Source: Bacillus sp. OV166 (GTDB taxonomy: Bacteria > Bacillota > Bacilli > Bacillales > Cytobacillaceae). Taken from it: DNA of 64,000 nucleotides. The position numbers and the translations under genes were made by a program. Location: assembly GCF_900177675.1 (NCBI RefSeq), contig NZ_FXWM01000002.1, positions 1 through 64,000 of the forward strand, in the 5' to 3' direction. This document shows positions 26,927 through 35,062 of this stretch, one piece after another; position 1 is the first letter of the stretch, and each line of letters starts with the position of its first letter. The notes below the pieces were generated by a model. The model was given only the letters and a program-made list of their open reading frames with translations, did not search any database and had not been told where the DNA came from.

Positions 26927-28201
26927 ATGAAGTTTAAAATGCAAGACAAACAAAATCAACTAATAGAAAGAATTTCCGATAAACACCTCGTTGTTGGTAT
27001 AGACATCGCTCAACAATTTCACTTCGCTCGAGCAGTGAATTTCCGTGGAATTGTAGTCGGCGATCCTCTTACATTTGAAAATAACGAAGATGGATTTACT
27101 ATTTTATTGCACTGGATTAACAAACTAAAAAGGACAAATAACTTAGATACAGCTTTAGTCGGCATGGAACCTACGGGACATTACTGGATTAATCTATCAA
27201 AATGGCTTTTCGAACAGAATATTGATGTAGTAACAGTAAATCCGTACCATGTAAAAAGGAATAAAGAGAACCGAGATAATACCCAGTCCAAAAGCGATAA
27301 AAAAGATGCACTAGTTATCGCTGATATGGTGAAGAATGGTTACTATTCCATCGTTCGTCCAACTTCTGAATCATTTGAAGAACTTCGAGTTCTTATGTCT
27401 AACCGTGACGTGATTGTTAAGCGACTCGTTAGTTCAATCAACCAGCTAAATCGTTGGGTAGATGTTGTCTTTCCAGAGCTCCGACAAGTTTTTAAAGACG
27501 TGAAAGGTAAAGGGGCAATCGCAACTCTTCGCTTATTTCCTACCCCGATGGAATTGCGTTCGATACAACCTCATAACGTTGTTATCGGGTGGAAGTCATT
27601 GATGAAGAGACAGCCTGGATTAAAAAAAGCCCAATTACTTATTCATTTAGCTAAACGTTCGATCGGCACTAGGCAAGCACTTGATGCTTATAAATTTCAT
27701 CTACAACAATTACTAGAGGAATATGATCTCGCAACAACACAACTCGAAAGAGTTGAACAACAAGTCACAGAAGCACTTAAACAAATTCCTTATGCACATC
27801 AATTGCTTACCATTAAAGGAATTAGTGAGATTTCATTGGCTGGTATATTAGGAGAAGCTGGAGATTTAAGTGGTTTTTCCCACGGGAATTCTTTACTACG
27901 TCATGCAGGATTACACCTAGCTGAAGCAAGCTCGGGTAAGTGGAAAGGTCAAATTGTCATTTCTAAACGTGGAAGGTCTAGACTGCGGCGTTTTCTCTAC
28001 TTAGCGACGATGAGCCTAGTCATGAACAACCCTGAGTTTAAATCTTTACATGCCACTAATGTTAAGGTGAAAAAAATCAAGAAGATGAATTCAATTATGA
28101 AATTGGTTGGTAAACTGGCTCGGGTATTTGTAGGAATAGCTAAACGAAATGAATCCTATCGTCCAGAAAAATTACAACCTATAACTTCTTTAGCAGCATA
28201 A
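26927..28201 (+). CDS. IS110-family transposase (copy B)
   Basis: A 424-residue DEDD recombinase and close paralogue of the copy A protein. Key residues lie in VGIDIAQQFH, GMEPTGHYW and KSDKKDALVIADM; the C-terminal domain has LLTIKGISEISLAGILGEAG and ISKRGRSRLRRFLY. AGGAGG lies 9 bases before the ATG. No lesions are visible, so the protein should be active. The two copies differ at many scattered positions, so they are not a recent duplication. Confidence 0.95.
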   Translation: MKFKMQDKQNQLIERISDKHLVVGIDIAQQFHFARAVNFRGIVVGDPLTFENNEDGFTILLHWINKLKRTNNLDTALVGMEPTGHYWINLSKWLFEQNIDVVTVNPYHVKRNKENRDNTQSKSDKKDALVIADMVKNGYYSIVRPTSESFEELRVLMSNRDVIVKRLVSSINQLNRWVDVVFPELRQVFKDVKGKGAIATLRLFPTPMELRSIQPHNVVIGWKSLMKRQPGLKKAQLLIHLAKRSIGTRQALDAYKFHLQQLLEEYDLATTQLERVEQQVTEALKQIPYAHQLLTIKGISEISLAGILGEAGDLSGFSHGNSLLRHAGLHLAEASSGKWKGQIVISKRGRSRLRRFLYLATMSLVMNNPEFKSLHATNVKVKKIKKMNSIMKLVGKLARVFVGIAKRNESYRPEKLQPITSLAA

Positions 28202-28237
28202 AAACTATTAGATTCTTAGAAACACTTACTAGTTCTA

Positions 28238-28258
28238 GTTTCCCCGAAAGGGAAACTC
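28238..28258 (+). other. Conserved hairpin in IS110 3' region
   Basis: GTTTCCC pairs with GGGAAAC around a CGAAA loop in copy B. The matching place in copy A (18199-18220, minus strand) has GTTTACCC / GGGTAAAC around GAGA. The two stems differ by a whole base pair yet both stay complementary, which suggests a selected RNA structure. No T-tract follows, so it is not a plain terminator. Confidence 0.55.
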
Positions 28259-28335
28259 CAATAAATAAGAATAAAGAGTGAATGTTAATTTTACACTTAT
28301 CGAATGTTGGCTTATTCGTAGGATTTCAAATATGT

Positions 28336-28485
28336 ACGGAGTACCAGATTACTTAAACAAAAGGGCACTGACCCATCCCGTTAGCATAACTGGCCTCCAC
28401 CCCTTGGATAGGCATGACGAAGGAATGATAGGGCAAATGACCCGTTGAGACATGGGAGGGAAAGCCTCCAGGGGCGGCGTGGAGA
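28336..28485 (+). ncRNA. Predicted bridge/seek guide RNA of IS110 copy B
   Basis: Homologue of the copy A locus; true RNA ends are unknown. Loop 1: outer stem GGAG-TA-CCAG (28339-28348) with CTGG-C-CTCC (28391-28399), guide TACTTAAAC at 28351-28359, a GGG-CCC hairpin at 28364-28375, and guide CCCGTTAG at 28378-28385. TACTTAAAC is exactly complementary to the right flank GTTTAAGTA (28659-28667). CCCGTTAG matches the left flank CCCGATAG (26813-26820) at 7 of 8 bases and matches the repeat consensus exactly. Loop 2: AGGAATG at 28422-28428 is complementary to the element's left end CATTCCT (26821-26827); then come a GGG-CCC hairpin and GTTGAG (28445-28450), which can pair, with wobbles, with the right-end strand opposite ACTGAG. 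Confidence 0.82.
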
Positions 28486-28657
28486 ATGTACATCATATGG
28501 TAAAATATGGAGTTTTTTATTACTCCTTTATTTCACTATGCCTTCACGAAGCCATATTGGTCTTAATTCATTACATTTAAACTGCAATCTACTACCAAGG
28601 GTTATGAAATCCTGCGAATTAGCGAGCATTTGCGAGAAAATCGTATTAAACTGAGGG

Positions 28658-28742
28658 AGTTTAAGTACAATTATTCACAATCTTTCTTGTGCAAAAAGAA
28701 AAAAGGCGACCTCCTTCTTGAAGTATCGCACCCGTTAGTTGA
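28658..28742 (+). repeat. Dispersed hairpin repeat, copy 6, right part
   Basis: AGTTTAAGTACAATTATTCAC, a small TTTCTTGTGCAAAAAGAAAA hairpin region, GGCGACCTCC and the tail TCGCACCCGTTAGTTG. It continues the copy cut at 26820. A fragment of a further copy may follow at 28752-28795. Confidence 0.7.
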
Positions 28743-28860
28743 AAAACAAAATAACTGCCGAAGCACCTAGTGATCTTTAACAATTGCACCTTTTTGTATT
28801 TCTAATTATTAAAAAAGACAGAAAATGAACAATATTTCCTGCCTCAACCATAACATTTAT

Positions 28861-29292
28861 TTATTGTTTATTTAAAGATTTTCTGTATTGGTATTGTTTC
28901 CAATGAAATCTTATATAACAACCAACACAAAAACCTAAAATTGCAATAAATGCGGCTGCAGCAACCATAATGGTGAAGACATAACCTAAAATGGTCCAAT
29001 TCATTAGAAAACTTATTAATCCCCCTGCTAGACAAATGACCGCAATTATCTGATTGAATTGCTGCTGATCCCATTCCTCAGGAATATATTGTGAAGGGTG
29101 CTTTCTAAAAAACAGCTTAGCTAAACGCATTACAGGATTAAATTCAAAAAATAAGCCCATTAAACCTGCTAAGATAGGAATAGCAAGGATCCATTCTTGC
29201 TTAGTTATCCATGTAAACAATACAGACCCCACTATAAACCACTGATTTGTTCGCACAAGCGGACGAGGAACTGAACGTACTTGACTTCCCAT
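28861..29292 (-). CDS. DUF4395 family membrane protein
   Basis: A 143-residue membrane protein with a DUF4395 pattern: FEFNPVMRLAKLFFRKHPSQY, then PEEWDQQQFNQIIAVICLAGG, and the signature GFCVGCYIRF near the C terminus. There are four hydrophobic segments. The family often occurs next to thioredoxin-like or rhodanese genes; none is nearby. I chose the ATG at 29292, 9 bases after AAGGAAGG, rather than the TTG three codons earlier. Confidence 0.75.
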   Translation of the reverse strand: MGSQVRSVPRPLVRTNQWFIVGSVLFTWITKQEWILAIPILAGLMGLFFEFNPVMRLAKLFFRKHPSQYIPEEWDQQQFNQIIAVICLAGGLISFLMNWTILGYVFTIMVAAAAFIAILGFCVGCYIRFHWKQYQYRKSLNKQ

Positions 29293-29451
29293 CAAATCCA
29301 ACCTTCCTTATCGATTTTTTTAATTTACTTTGATTTTTCTCTTTTTTCTATTTTATTATGAAAAAAAGAGAAAATGATTGAACTCCAACTGGTTTCTTCA
29401 TTTTTAAGACCTCCAACAGGGTAAAATTTAACCTTATTTTAGCACTACTTC

Positions 29452-29543
29452 TTCGACTAACCTGCTCCGTTAGTGGAACAAGAAAAAGGAGTCGCAATTA
29501 CAACTCCTTGTTTTGCTCAAGCACCCGTTACTTTAAGTAGAAT
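29452..29543 (+). repeat. Dispersed hairpin repeat, copy 7
   Basis: Complete copy: GACTAACCTGCTCCGTTAGTGG, AACAAG, the stem AAGGAGT / ACTCCTT followed by GTTTT, then AAGCACCCGTTACTTTAAG. The core alone would make a reasonable terminator. Confidence 0.75.
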
Positions 29544-29577
29544 ATTTCACAAACTTCACTTCAACCGTAGAGTTTCC

Positions 29578-30048
29578 TTAGCTGTAGAAAAGTCTACTTA
29601 TCCAGGCTAATCCATAAAATATAACTAAAATAATCATTGGTATTGCCAAACTTTTGATTGCCTCTTTCCACCCAAGTGTTTTATTAAGGTTACCAATCAA
29701 CCTATCTACAATAAAATATAATATTGCTGCTACGAGACTAACCCAAAGCAAGACTAAGCCAAAAATGATATGTAAAGTGGCAGAAGTAAAAACCACTAAC
29801 CGACTTCCTTTAGCCTTGTTGGATAAATATCCTCCTATCTTATCACTTATGATAGAACCTGGAATACCATAGAATAAAATAACTGGAAAGCTAAACATCA
29901 TCACCATCGTTGTCATTGTCATTGATGATAGTAGGTATTCTTTAAAGGAGTTTGTATATCCATCAGTAAAAGGGATAATAAAAAAACCAAAAATAATAGC
30001 ATATATAGAACCAGAAATAGATGCACTAATGATTTTCTTAGGTAAAAT
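29578..30048 (-). CDS. Membrane protein with apparent ATT start
   Basis: A protein of about 156 residues with four hydrophobic helices, unknown family. The open frame runs from just after an AAGGAG box (30058-30063), reads LPKKIISASISGSIYAI and continues without interruption to the stop at 29578. No ATG, GTG or TTG exists in frame until residue 43, and that methionine has no ribosome binding site. The only codon at normal spacing (9 bases) is ATT at 30048. Either ATT is used, or a mutation removed the start and the gene is silent. Confidence 0.55.
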   Translation of the reverse strand: MLPKKIISASISGSIYAIIFGFFIIPFTDGYTNSFKEYLLSSMTMTTMVMMFSFPVILFYGIPGSIISDKIGGYLSNKAKGSRLVVFTSATLHIIFGLVLLWVSLVAAILYFIVDRLIGNLNKTLGWKEAIKSLAIPMIILVIFYGLAWISRLFYS

Positions 30049-30115
30049 TTGGGTTCACTCCTTAAAATTATTCTTTACCTAATTTTAACATATAATATAA
30101 TTGGGGGTTTACTTA

Positions 30116-30200
30116 TACTAACCTGCATCGTTAGTGCAAAATGAAAGGGATCGCAGTACCGACCCCTTGTTTAACTCTTGCACCCGTTAGTTCAACAAGG
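30116..30200 (+). repeat. Dispersed hairpin repeat, copy 8
   Basis: ACTAACCTGCATCGTTAGTGC, the stem AAGGGATCG / CGACCCCTT, then AACTCTTGCACCCGTTAGTTC. Confidence 0.7.
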
Positions 30201-30206
30201 TTAAGA

Positions 30207-30725
30207 TTAACCAATCCGTAAAATAGTATTAAACATTCTAGGATGGTTTTTTTCAAACGCTTGTATTAGTTCCTTACCGAATACAGTTATGGTCTTTTCC
30301 CAGGGATGACCTAAAAATCCCCAGTTAAACTCCTTTTGTATAAAGAAATAATAATCCCCATTTGGGAAAATAGATATTGTCCAGTCATTAAATTCGTCTC
30401 TTGGAAACTCCAAAAAAGGATTAACCCAATAACAAGGGTGTTGCCAATCTAAAGCATAAAAATATTCATCTTTACTTATCAATTCTTGAAAGGAAAACAA
30501 TGATTTCTCCTCAAGGTCTTTATAAATCTCTTCATATTCCTCTAAATCTCCTGACCAATTTAGATAAGCTGAAATATTATATGTGATGAATGGACTTGGT
30601 ACAATAAATGACGGAAATTTAGTAATGCTGGGTTTAAATTGAAATTCATTAAACACCTTTTTCCATACACTTTTTTCTTCAGATTGTGTAAGTTCAATCC
30701 AATTATTAATATTAAATCCCCCCAA
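30207..30725 (-). CDS. DUF2716 family protein
   Basis: A 172-residue soluble protein. The order NWIELTQSEEKSVWKKVFNEF, DWQHPCYWVNPFLEFP, ISIFPNGDYYFFIQ and FNWGFLGHPWEKTITVFG matches DUF2716, a family of unknown function common in Bacillus and often near other small orphan genes. The start is uncertain: a TTG at 30725 would place GGGGGGA inside the coding sequence, so an ATT a few codons later (before NNWIEL) is an alternative. Confidence 0.75.
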   Translation of the reverse strand: MGGFNINNWIELTQSEEKSVWKKVFNEFQFKPSITKFPSFIVPSPFITYNISAYLNWSGDLEEYEEIYKDLEEKSLFSFQELISKDEYFYALDWQHPCYWVNPFLEFPRDEFNDWTISIFPNGDYYFFIQKEFNWGFLGHPWEKTITVFGKELIQAFEKNHPRMFNTILRIG

Positions 30726-30759
30726 AACACCGCTTCTAATTAAGGATAATTATACCATT

Positions 30760-30862
30760 CCTTCTTCAACTATCCTGCTCGTTACTTTAAGTACATTCCT
30801 TCACAAAAAGGGACCATCAAATGACGATCCCTTTCTTCACTAAAGCACCCGTCAGTGAAATA
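30760..30862 (+). repeat. Dispersed hairpin repeat, copy 9 (empty IS110 A-type site)
   Basis: CCTTCTTCAACTATCCTGCTC, TTTAAGTACATTCCTTCAC, the stem AAAGGGA / TCCCTTT, and AAAGCACCCGTCAGTG. Bases 30762-30776 (TTCTTCAACTATCCT) are identical to the rebuilt target of IS110 copy A, so this looks like an unoccupied landing site. Confidence 0.75.
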
Positions 30863-30866
30863 AGAT

Positions 30867-31292
30867 TTAAATTTCTTCTTGGTATATTTCTAATTTTATC
30901 GGCTTTAATTTTAACGGTATATTAAACGCCTGAAGTTTTTCTATATCCTTAAAGTAGTCATCTATGTCTCCATTTTCTTCAAAATAAAATTCTGATTCTT
31001 CTAACTTTTTTAATTCATTTGATGGATTAAATACAAATTCACAATGAAGTTGTTCCATATGAGAATATTCGTCTTCTTCATAAACAGTAAACTGGCGTAC
31101 AAAATCAAAATAAAATAGTTCCTCTCCAGTAAAATCATAAACACCACATTGAAATAGAATTTCTTTTCCTTCTTCTCCCTCAACTGGTTCTTTACAAAAA
31201 GCCTTAAATGTTTCCCAAACTTTTTCTATATCATCGGTATCTTCACCAATCTTATCTTTAAGGTAACTTTCAGCATTTTTAACCGTGATCAT
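30867..31292 (-). CDS. Hypothetical acidic protein
   Basis: A 141-residue, strongly acidic soluble protein with aromatic beta strands (LFYFDFVRQFTVYEEDEYS) and a helical N terminus. The ATG follows GGAGGTG at good spacing, so it is likely expressed. I do not recognise the family. The size, acidity and position next to a DUF2716 gene are reminiscent of orphan immunity-type genes, but that is only a guess. Confidence 0.6.
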   Translation of the reverse strand: MITVKNAESYLKDKIGEDTDDIEKVWETFKAFCKEPVEGEEGKEILFQCGVYDFTGEELFYFDFVRQFTVYEEDEYSHMEQLHCEFVFNPSNELKKLEESEFYFEENGDIDDYFKDIEKLQAFNIPLKLKPIKLEIYQEEI

Positions 31293-31330
31293 TACAACAC
31301 CTCCGATATTATTATGTAAGTATTCTTATT

Positions 31331-31430
31331 AAATAACCTGCTTCGTTAGGACAATAAGAAACAGCCACCAGTATGGCAGCTGTTTCTTCAACTCTTGCAC
31401 CCGTTACTTTAAGTACATTTCTTCACAATC
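31331..31430 (+). repeat. Dispersed hairpin repeat, copy 10
   Basis: AATAACCTGCTTCGTTAGG, the long stem GAAACAGC / GCTGTTTC, CAACTCTTGCACCCGTTAC, then TTTAAGTACATTTCTTCAC. Confidence 0.75.
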
Positions 31431-31600
31431 TTGCTTATTTCTTTTTTCGCATAAAAAGAGAGTAAGCTACCATTAATATTTTGATATTACAACGCGGTGT
31501 AAACCTTACACCTGAAACCAGTACTATCGTTGTAATTTTCAAATATAAATCAAACTTAAGAGCAAGTTATTTATTTTTAGGTTCATTTTTTTCACCCCAG

Positions 31601-32791
31601 TTATATACGAAGGATTAACATTAGCAATGCAGAAATAATTGCGAGTAAACTACTCACACCAAAAGCTGTAAAAGCACCAAATGATTGCCACAAAAACCCT
31701 GCCATTACGCTTGCTGGTAATGTAGCTATACCAGTTAATGCATTAAATGTTCCCATAGCCATACCTCGTTGCCCTTCTGGTACCATATCTGCTACATAAG
31801 CCTTTTGAATACCTTCAGTAGTGGCATAGTACAGCCCATAAATAAAGAATAATATCCAAATCCCAAAGACAGTATGTACCAGACCGAAGCCGAGATAAAT
31901 GAGTGCAAACATTACATAACCTGTAATTATAACGGGTCGGCGACCGATACGGTCAGAAATCATACCAAATGGAGTAGAAAATATACTTGTAATTATGTTG
32001 TATGCAAAATAAGTCAGTGGAATATATTCGGCAGCCATACCAACGTCTTTTGCTCGTAAGATAAGGAACGCATCAGAGAAGTTCCCTATGGTAAAGAGTG
32101 TAGTTATAAGTGTGAACCACACAAAACGTGAATTAAGCCCCTTGAAGCTAATCCTAGGCAACCTTTTTACATTGCTTGGTGTTTTTATTGGATTTCTTTT
32201 TTCTTTTAAGAAGATGATGAGGAGCAGAGTTGCCATTAATCCAGGAATAGCAGATAACCAAAATACAGCCTGATAACTGCCATTCCATAGAGTAAGAATT
32301 AAGTAGGTCACAAAAGGTCCAAGAGCTGCACCCAGGGTATCCATTGACCTTCTAAATCCGAATGCTTTTCCACGTTCTTCTTTTGTAGTGGAATCTGCAA
32401 GGATGGCATCTCGTGGGGATGTACGAATCCCTTTACCAAAACGGTCTGCAAACCGAATAAAGAGAACTTGACCCCAGGATGTTGAAAATGCGAAAAAAGG
32501 TTTAATCAGATTGGATAGTCCATAACCTCCAACCATTAACAATTTTCTTTTGCCAAATCGGTCAGAAATCCACCCTGAGAAAAACTTTAAAATGCTTGCC
32601 GTGCTCTCAGCAATCCCTTCGATAATGCCCACAGTCCCGACTTGTACGTGTAATACTGAAGTTAAATATAGTGGAAGGATAGGAACAATCATCTGACTCG
32701 AAAGGTCTGTCAAAAGACTTACCATTCCAAGGACAAAAATCACTGAATTTAATCCGAAAAATTGTTTTTTCGATTGTCTCTCTGATTCCAT
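31601..32791 (-). CDS. MFS transporter
   Basis: A 396-residue major facilitator with 12 predicted membrane helices. Motif A, GWISDRFGKRKLLMVGGYG, lies between helices 2 and 3, a variant FADRFGKGIRTSPRDA follows, and GMISDRIGRRPVIITGY is the repeat in the second half. This pattern fits drug/proton antiporter-like members; the substrate cannot be told from sequence. The ATG follows AGAGGTG. It lies downstream of, and on the same strand as, a two-component system and may be under its control, although 167 bases with no obvious promoter separate them. Confidence 0.85.
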   Translation of the reverse strand: MESERQSKKQFFGLNSVIFVLGMVSLLTDLSSQMIVPILPLYLTSVLHVQVGTVGIIEGIAESTASILKFFSGWISDRFGKRKLLMVGGYGLSNLIKPFFAFSTSWGQVLFIRFADRFGKGIRTSPRDAILADSTTKEERGKAFGFRRSMDTLGAALGPFVTYLILTLWNGSYQAVFWLSAIPGLMATLLLIIFLKEKRNPIKTPSNVKRLPRISFKGLNSRFVWFTLITTLFTIGNFSDAFLILRAKDVGMAAEYIPLTYFAYNIITSIFSTPFGMISDRIGRRPVIITGYVMFALIYLGFGLVHTVFGIWILFFIYGLYYATTEGIQKAYVADMVPEGQRGMAMGTFNALTGIATLPASVMAGFLWQSFGAFTAFGVSSLLAIISALLMLILRI

Positions 32792-32958
32792 AATTCACCT
32801 CTATTAACTTTTTTGAAAATGGATTATAAAGCACCACCAGTTAGCCATACATGCAGTAGTGCTGTACCACATTGATTGGAATCATAACCCGTTCTTCTAG
32901 GATATTTGAATTCCTTCTCTTTTATTGCATTAACAATCTAAAAAGAAATGAAAAAACA

Positions 32959-34338
32959 TTAATCATCAATATTTCCATTACTAATTGGTAAAAGCAATTC
33001 TACATTCGTCCCTGATCCTTCTTTGCTTTTTATCTTAATTTCACCTTTGTGTAGTTTCATAATACTTTTCGCTATATGTAGTCCCAAACCATAACCACCA
33101 GTTTTTCGGTTTCTTGCTTTATCCACTCGGTAAAACCGTTCAAAAATATGTTCTATTTCTTCTTCTGGGATTCCAATACCATAATCTTTCACATGAATAA
33201 TTGCATGTTTTTCATTCTTTTCTAAAAAGACCTCAATTTTTTCATTACTATATTTCATAGCATTATCTAGCAATATTATGATTACCTGCTTTATCTTTAA
33301 TTCATCCGCATAAATAGTGATTGGATTTCCTTCAAAACGCAATGTTATTTCTCTTTTATATACATCTTTAAGTTGTTTTAGAATGCTTTCGCTTAAAGAT
33401 ACCAAATCAACTTCATTGATTTCTAATATATTTTCTTTCTCTAAGTTAGCTATGTCTAGAAAAGTTTCAGCCATTTTTTGTATTCTGGTTGCCTCTGAAT
33501 GAATGGCATGGATGGCTTCGTCAGCCATTTCTTTATTTTCTAACCCCTGCCTTCTTAAAATATTTGCATAACTCTTAATGACGGTTAATGGTGTCTTTAA
33601 TTCATGTGATGCATCAGAAACAAACTGTGATTGCCTCACCAAATTTTCTTGGATCCTATCAATCATCCGATTAAATGTACTTGCCATTGTTTGGAGTTCA
33701 TCTTTCGTCTCATTTTGAAAGTTTATCTTTTTAGGAACACCGCTCATTTCAATTTCTTCCATGGTTTTTATCATATTGGAAATGGGTCTCATAATCATAT
33801 TTGCTAACCATCTTCCACCGATTATTGACAACAAAGCTGCTAATAATGTACAAAATCCTAAAATTGCACGAAGGAGTTCTTTCCTGGCTTCTAAACCCAT
33901 TAACCTTTCCCCAATTTCCAAACTCCCATTGATTTGATTTCCATTATTAATAGGAATTCGAACGATCAAAACTTGCTCTTCCCCATTTTCCGCCGAGATC
34001 AAACGTGTTTGAGACTGCTTTGTCTTCGTGTATTTTCCTTTAATTTTTTTTGAGAGTTTCAAATCATTCGTTACTTCATGAATCACCTTGTTTTTCGGTT
34101 GTATGATTCTGATAAATGAATGGTCGGTTAAATAATCTTTTAATTTTCCCTCAATGGTACTAGAAGATTGATTTGTATCGATGTCTTTTAGAATATCTCC
34201 TGACTTTTGAACAAGGACAGCCTCTTCCATATTTACCGTTGTTTTCATAAATAAAAAAAAGACAACGAAATTAATGAGCATTAATATGCACAGCATCCAA
34301 GCAGTTGTTAAAAGATTAATTTTTGTTGTAATCTTCAT
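32959..34338 (-). CDS. Sensor histidine kinase
   Basis: A 459-residue membrane sensor kinase. It has a membrane helix (about 10-33), an extracytoplasmic sensing domain of about 120 residues, a second helix (about 158-178) and a HAMP linker. The HisKA phosphoacceptor is at FVSDASHELKTPL near residue 245. The HATPase domain follows, with N box LLDNAMKYS, G1 box DYGIGIPEEEIEHIFERFYR and G2 box GGYGLGLHIAKSI. Its start overlaps the response regulator gene by 23 bases, so the pair is cotranscribed and coupled. The signal is not known; nearby lipid and exporter genes suggest envelope stress. Confidence 0.95.
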   Translation of the reverse strand: MKITTKINLLTTAWMLCILMLINFVVFFLFMKTTVNMEEAVLVQKSGDILKDIDTNQSSSTIEGKLKDYLTDHSFIRIIQPKNKVIHEVTNDLKLSKKIKGKYTKTKQSQTRLISAENGEEQVLIVRIPINNGNQINGSLEIGERLMGLEARKELLRAILGFCTLLAALLSIIGGRWLANMIMRPISNMIKTMEEIEMSGVPKKINFQNETKDELQTMASTFNRMIDRIQENLVRQSQFVSDASHELKTPLTVIKSYANILRRQGLENKEMADEAIHAIHSEATRIQKMAETFLDIANLEKENILEINEVDLVSLSESILKQLKDVYKREITLRFEGNPITIYADELKIKQVIIILLDNAMKYSNEKIEVFLEKNEKHAIIHVKDYGIGIPEEEIEHIFERFYRVDKARNRKTGGYGLGLHIAKSIMKLHKGEIKIKSKEGSGTNVELLLPISNGNIDD

Positions 34339-35032
34339 CCGTATTCTCCTTTATGGTAAAACCAATCCCTCTAATGGTTGTAATTAGAGGGAAAGAAAAG
34401 CCTTCATCAATTTTTTTCCTTAAGTGTCTTATAAAGACATCAATTACATTGGTGTCACCCTCGTACTCATATCCCCAAATGTTAATTATAATGTTATCCC
34501 GTGTAACTACTTTATTTTTATTCATTACTAAATAAACCAAGAAGTCGTATTCCTTTGGTGTTAATGAAATGGCTTTTCCATTCCTTTTTACTTCTCTTGA
34601 ATCCGTGTTTATTATCAGGTCCTCAACTGTCAATAAGGATGATTCTTCCTTTGATTCCAATTTTTCAGGAATATTGCGAATACAGGCACGAATTCTCGCT
34701 AATAATTCTTCAATTTCATATGGTTTTGTTACATAGTCATTAGCTCCCTGATCCAATCCCGCTACTTTATCAAATGTTGTATTTCGAGCTGTTAAAAGAA
34801 TAACAGGAGTATTACTGTTTTCCTTTCTAAATCTCCTTAGTACCTCGATTCCACTTAACCCAGGCAACATCACATCCAATAAAATCAAGTCGATTTCGGA
34901 TTGTAAGGCGGTTTCTAATCCTGCTTTACCATCATGTTCTACTGTTACTTGAAAACCCTCATACTCCAATTCCACTTTTAAGGCACGAGCAATTTGAGTT
35001 TCATCCTCGATTACTAAAATATGCGTTTTCAC
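34316..35032 (-). CDS. OmpR-family response regulator
   Basis: A 238-residue regulator. The receiver domain (about 1-120) has the phosphorylated aspartate in LILLDVMLPGLSG near 53, the switch region VILLTARN and the conserved lysine in YVTKPYEIEELLARI. The C-terminal winged helix (about 138-232) has LTPKEYDFLVYLVMNKNKVV and VDVFIRHLRKKID. GTG start with GAAGGGG upstream. It is the first gene of the kinase pair and lies 30 bases after the DedA-PAP2 gene, so all may form one operon with that gene. Confidence 0.95.
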   Translation of the reverse strand: MKTHILVIEDETQIARALKVELEYEGFQVTVEHDGKAGLETALQSEIDLILLDVMLPGLSGIEVLRRFRKENSNTPVILLTARNTTFDKVAGLDQGANDYVTKPYEIEELLARIRACIRNIPEKLESKEESSLLTVEDLIINTDSREVKRNGKAISLTPKEYDFLVYLVMNKNKVVTRDNIIINIWGYEYEGDTNVIDVFIRHLRKKIDEGFSFPLITTIRGIGFTIKENTDEDYNKN

Positions 35033-35062
35033 TTCACATTCGCCCCTTCTACCACTAAAGCA

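Larger units (their letters stand above)
26819..28657 (+). mobile_element. IS110-family element, copy B
   Basis: Complete element of about 1.84 kb in the opposite orientation to copy A. It starts with CATTCCTGTAGAG at 26821 (after the shared AG at 26819-26820) and ends with CTGAGGG at 28657 (before AG at 28658-28659). It has about 105 bases of leader, one transposase gene and about 455 bases of conserved non-coding tail. The flanks rejoin to GCCCCGATAGTTTAAGTAC, which is part of the dispersed hairpin repeat. A nearly identical unoccupied site is at 51788-51805. Confidence 0.9.

Noticed and set aside
28445..28654. Open frame of 69 codons after IS110 copy B
   Set aside because: It lies inside the conserved non-coding tail of the element and is not kept in copy A.
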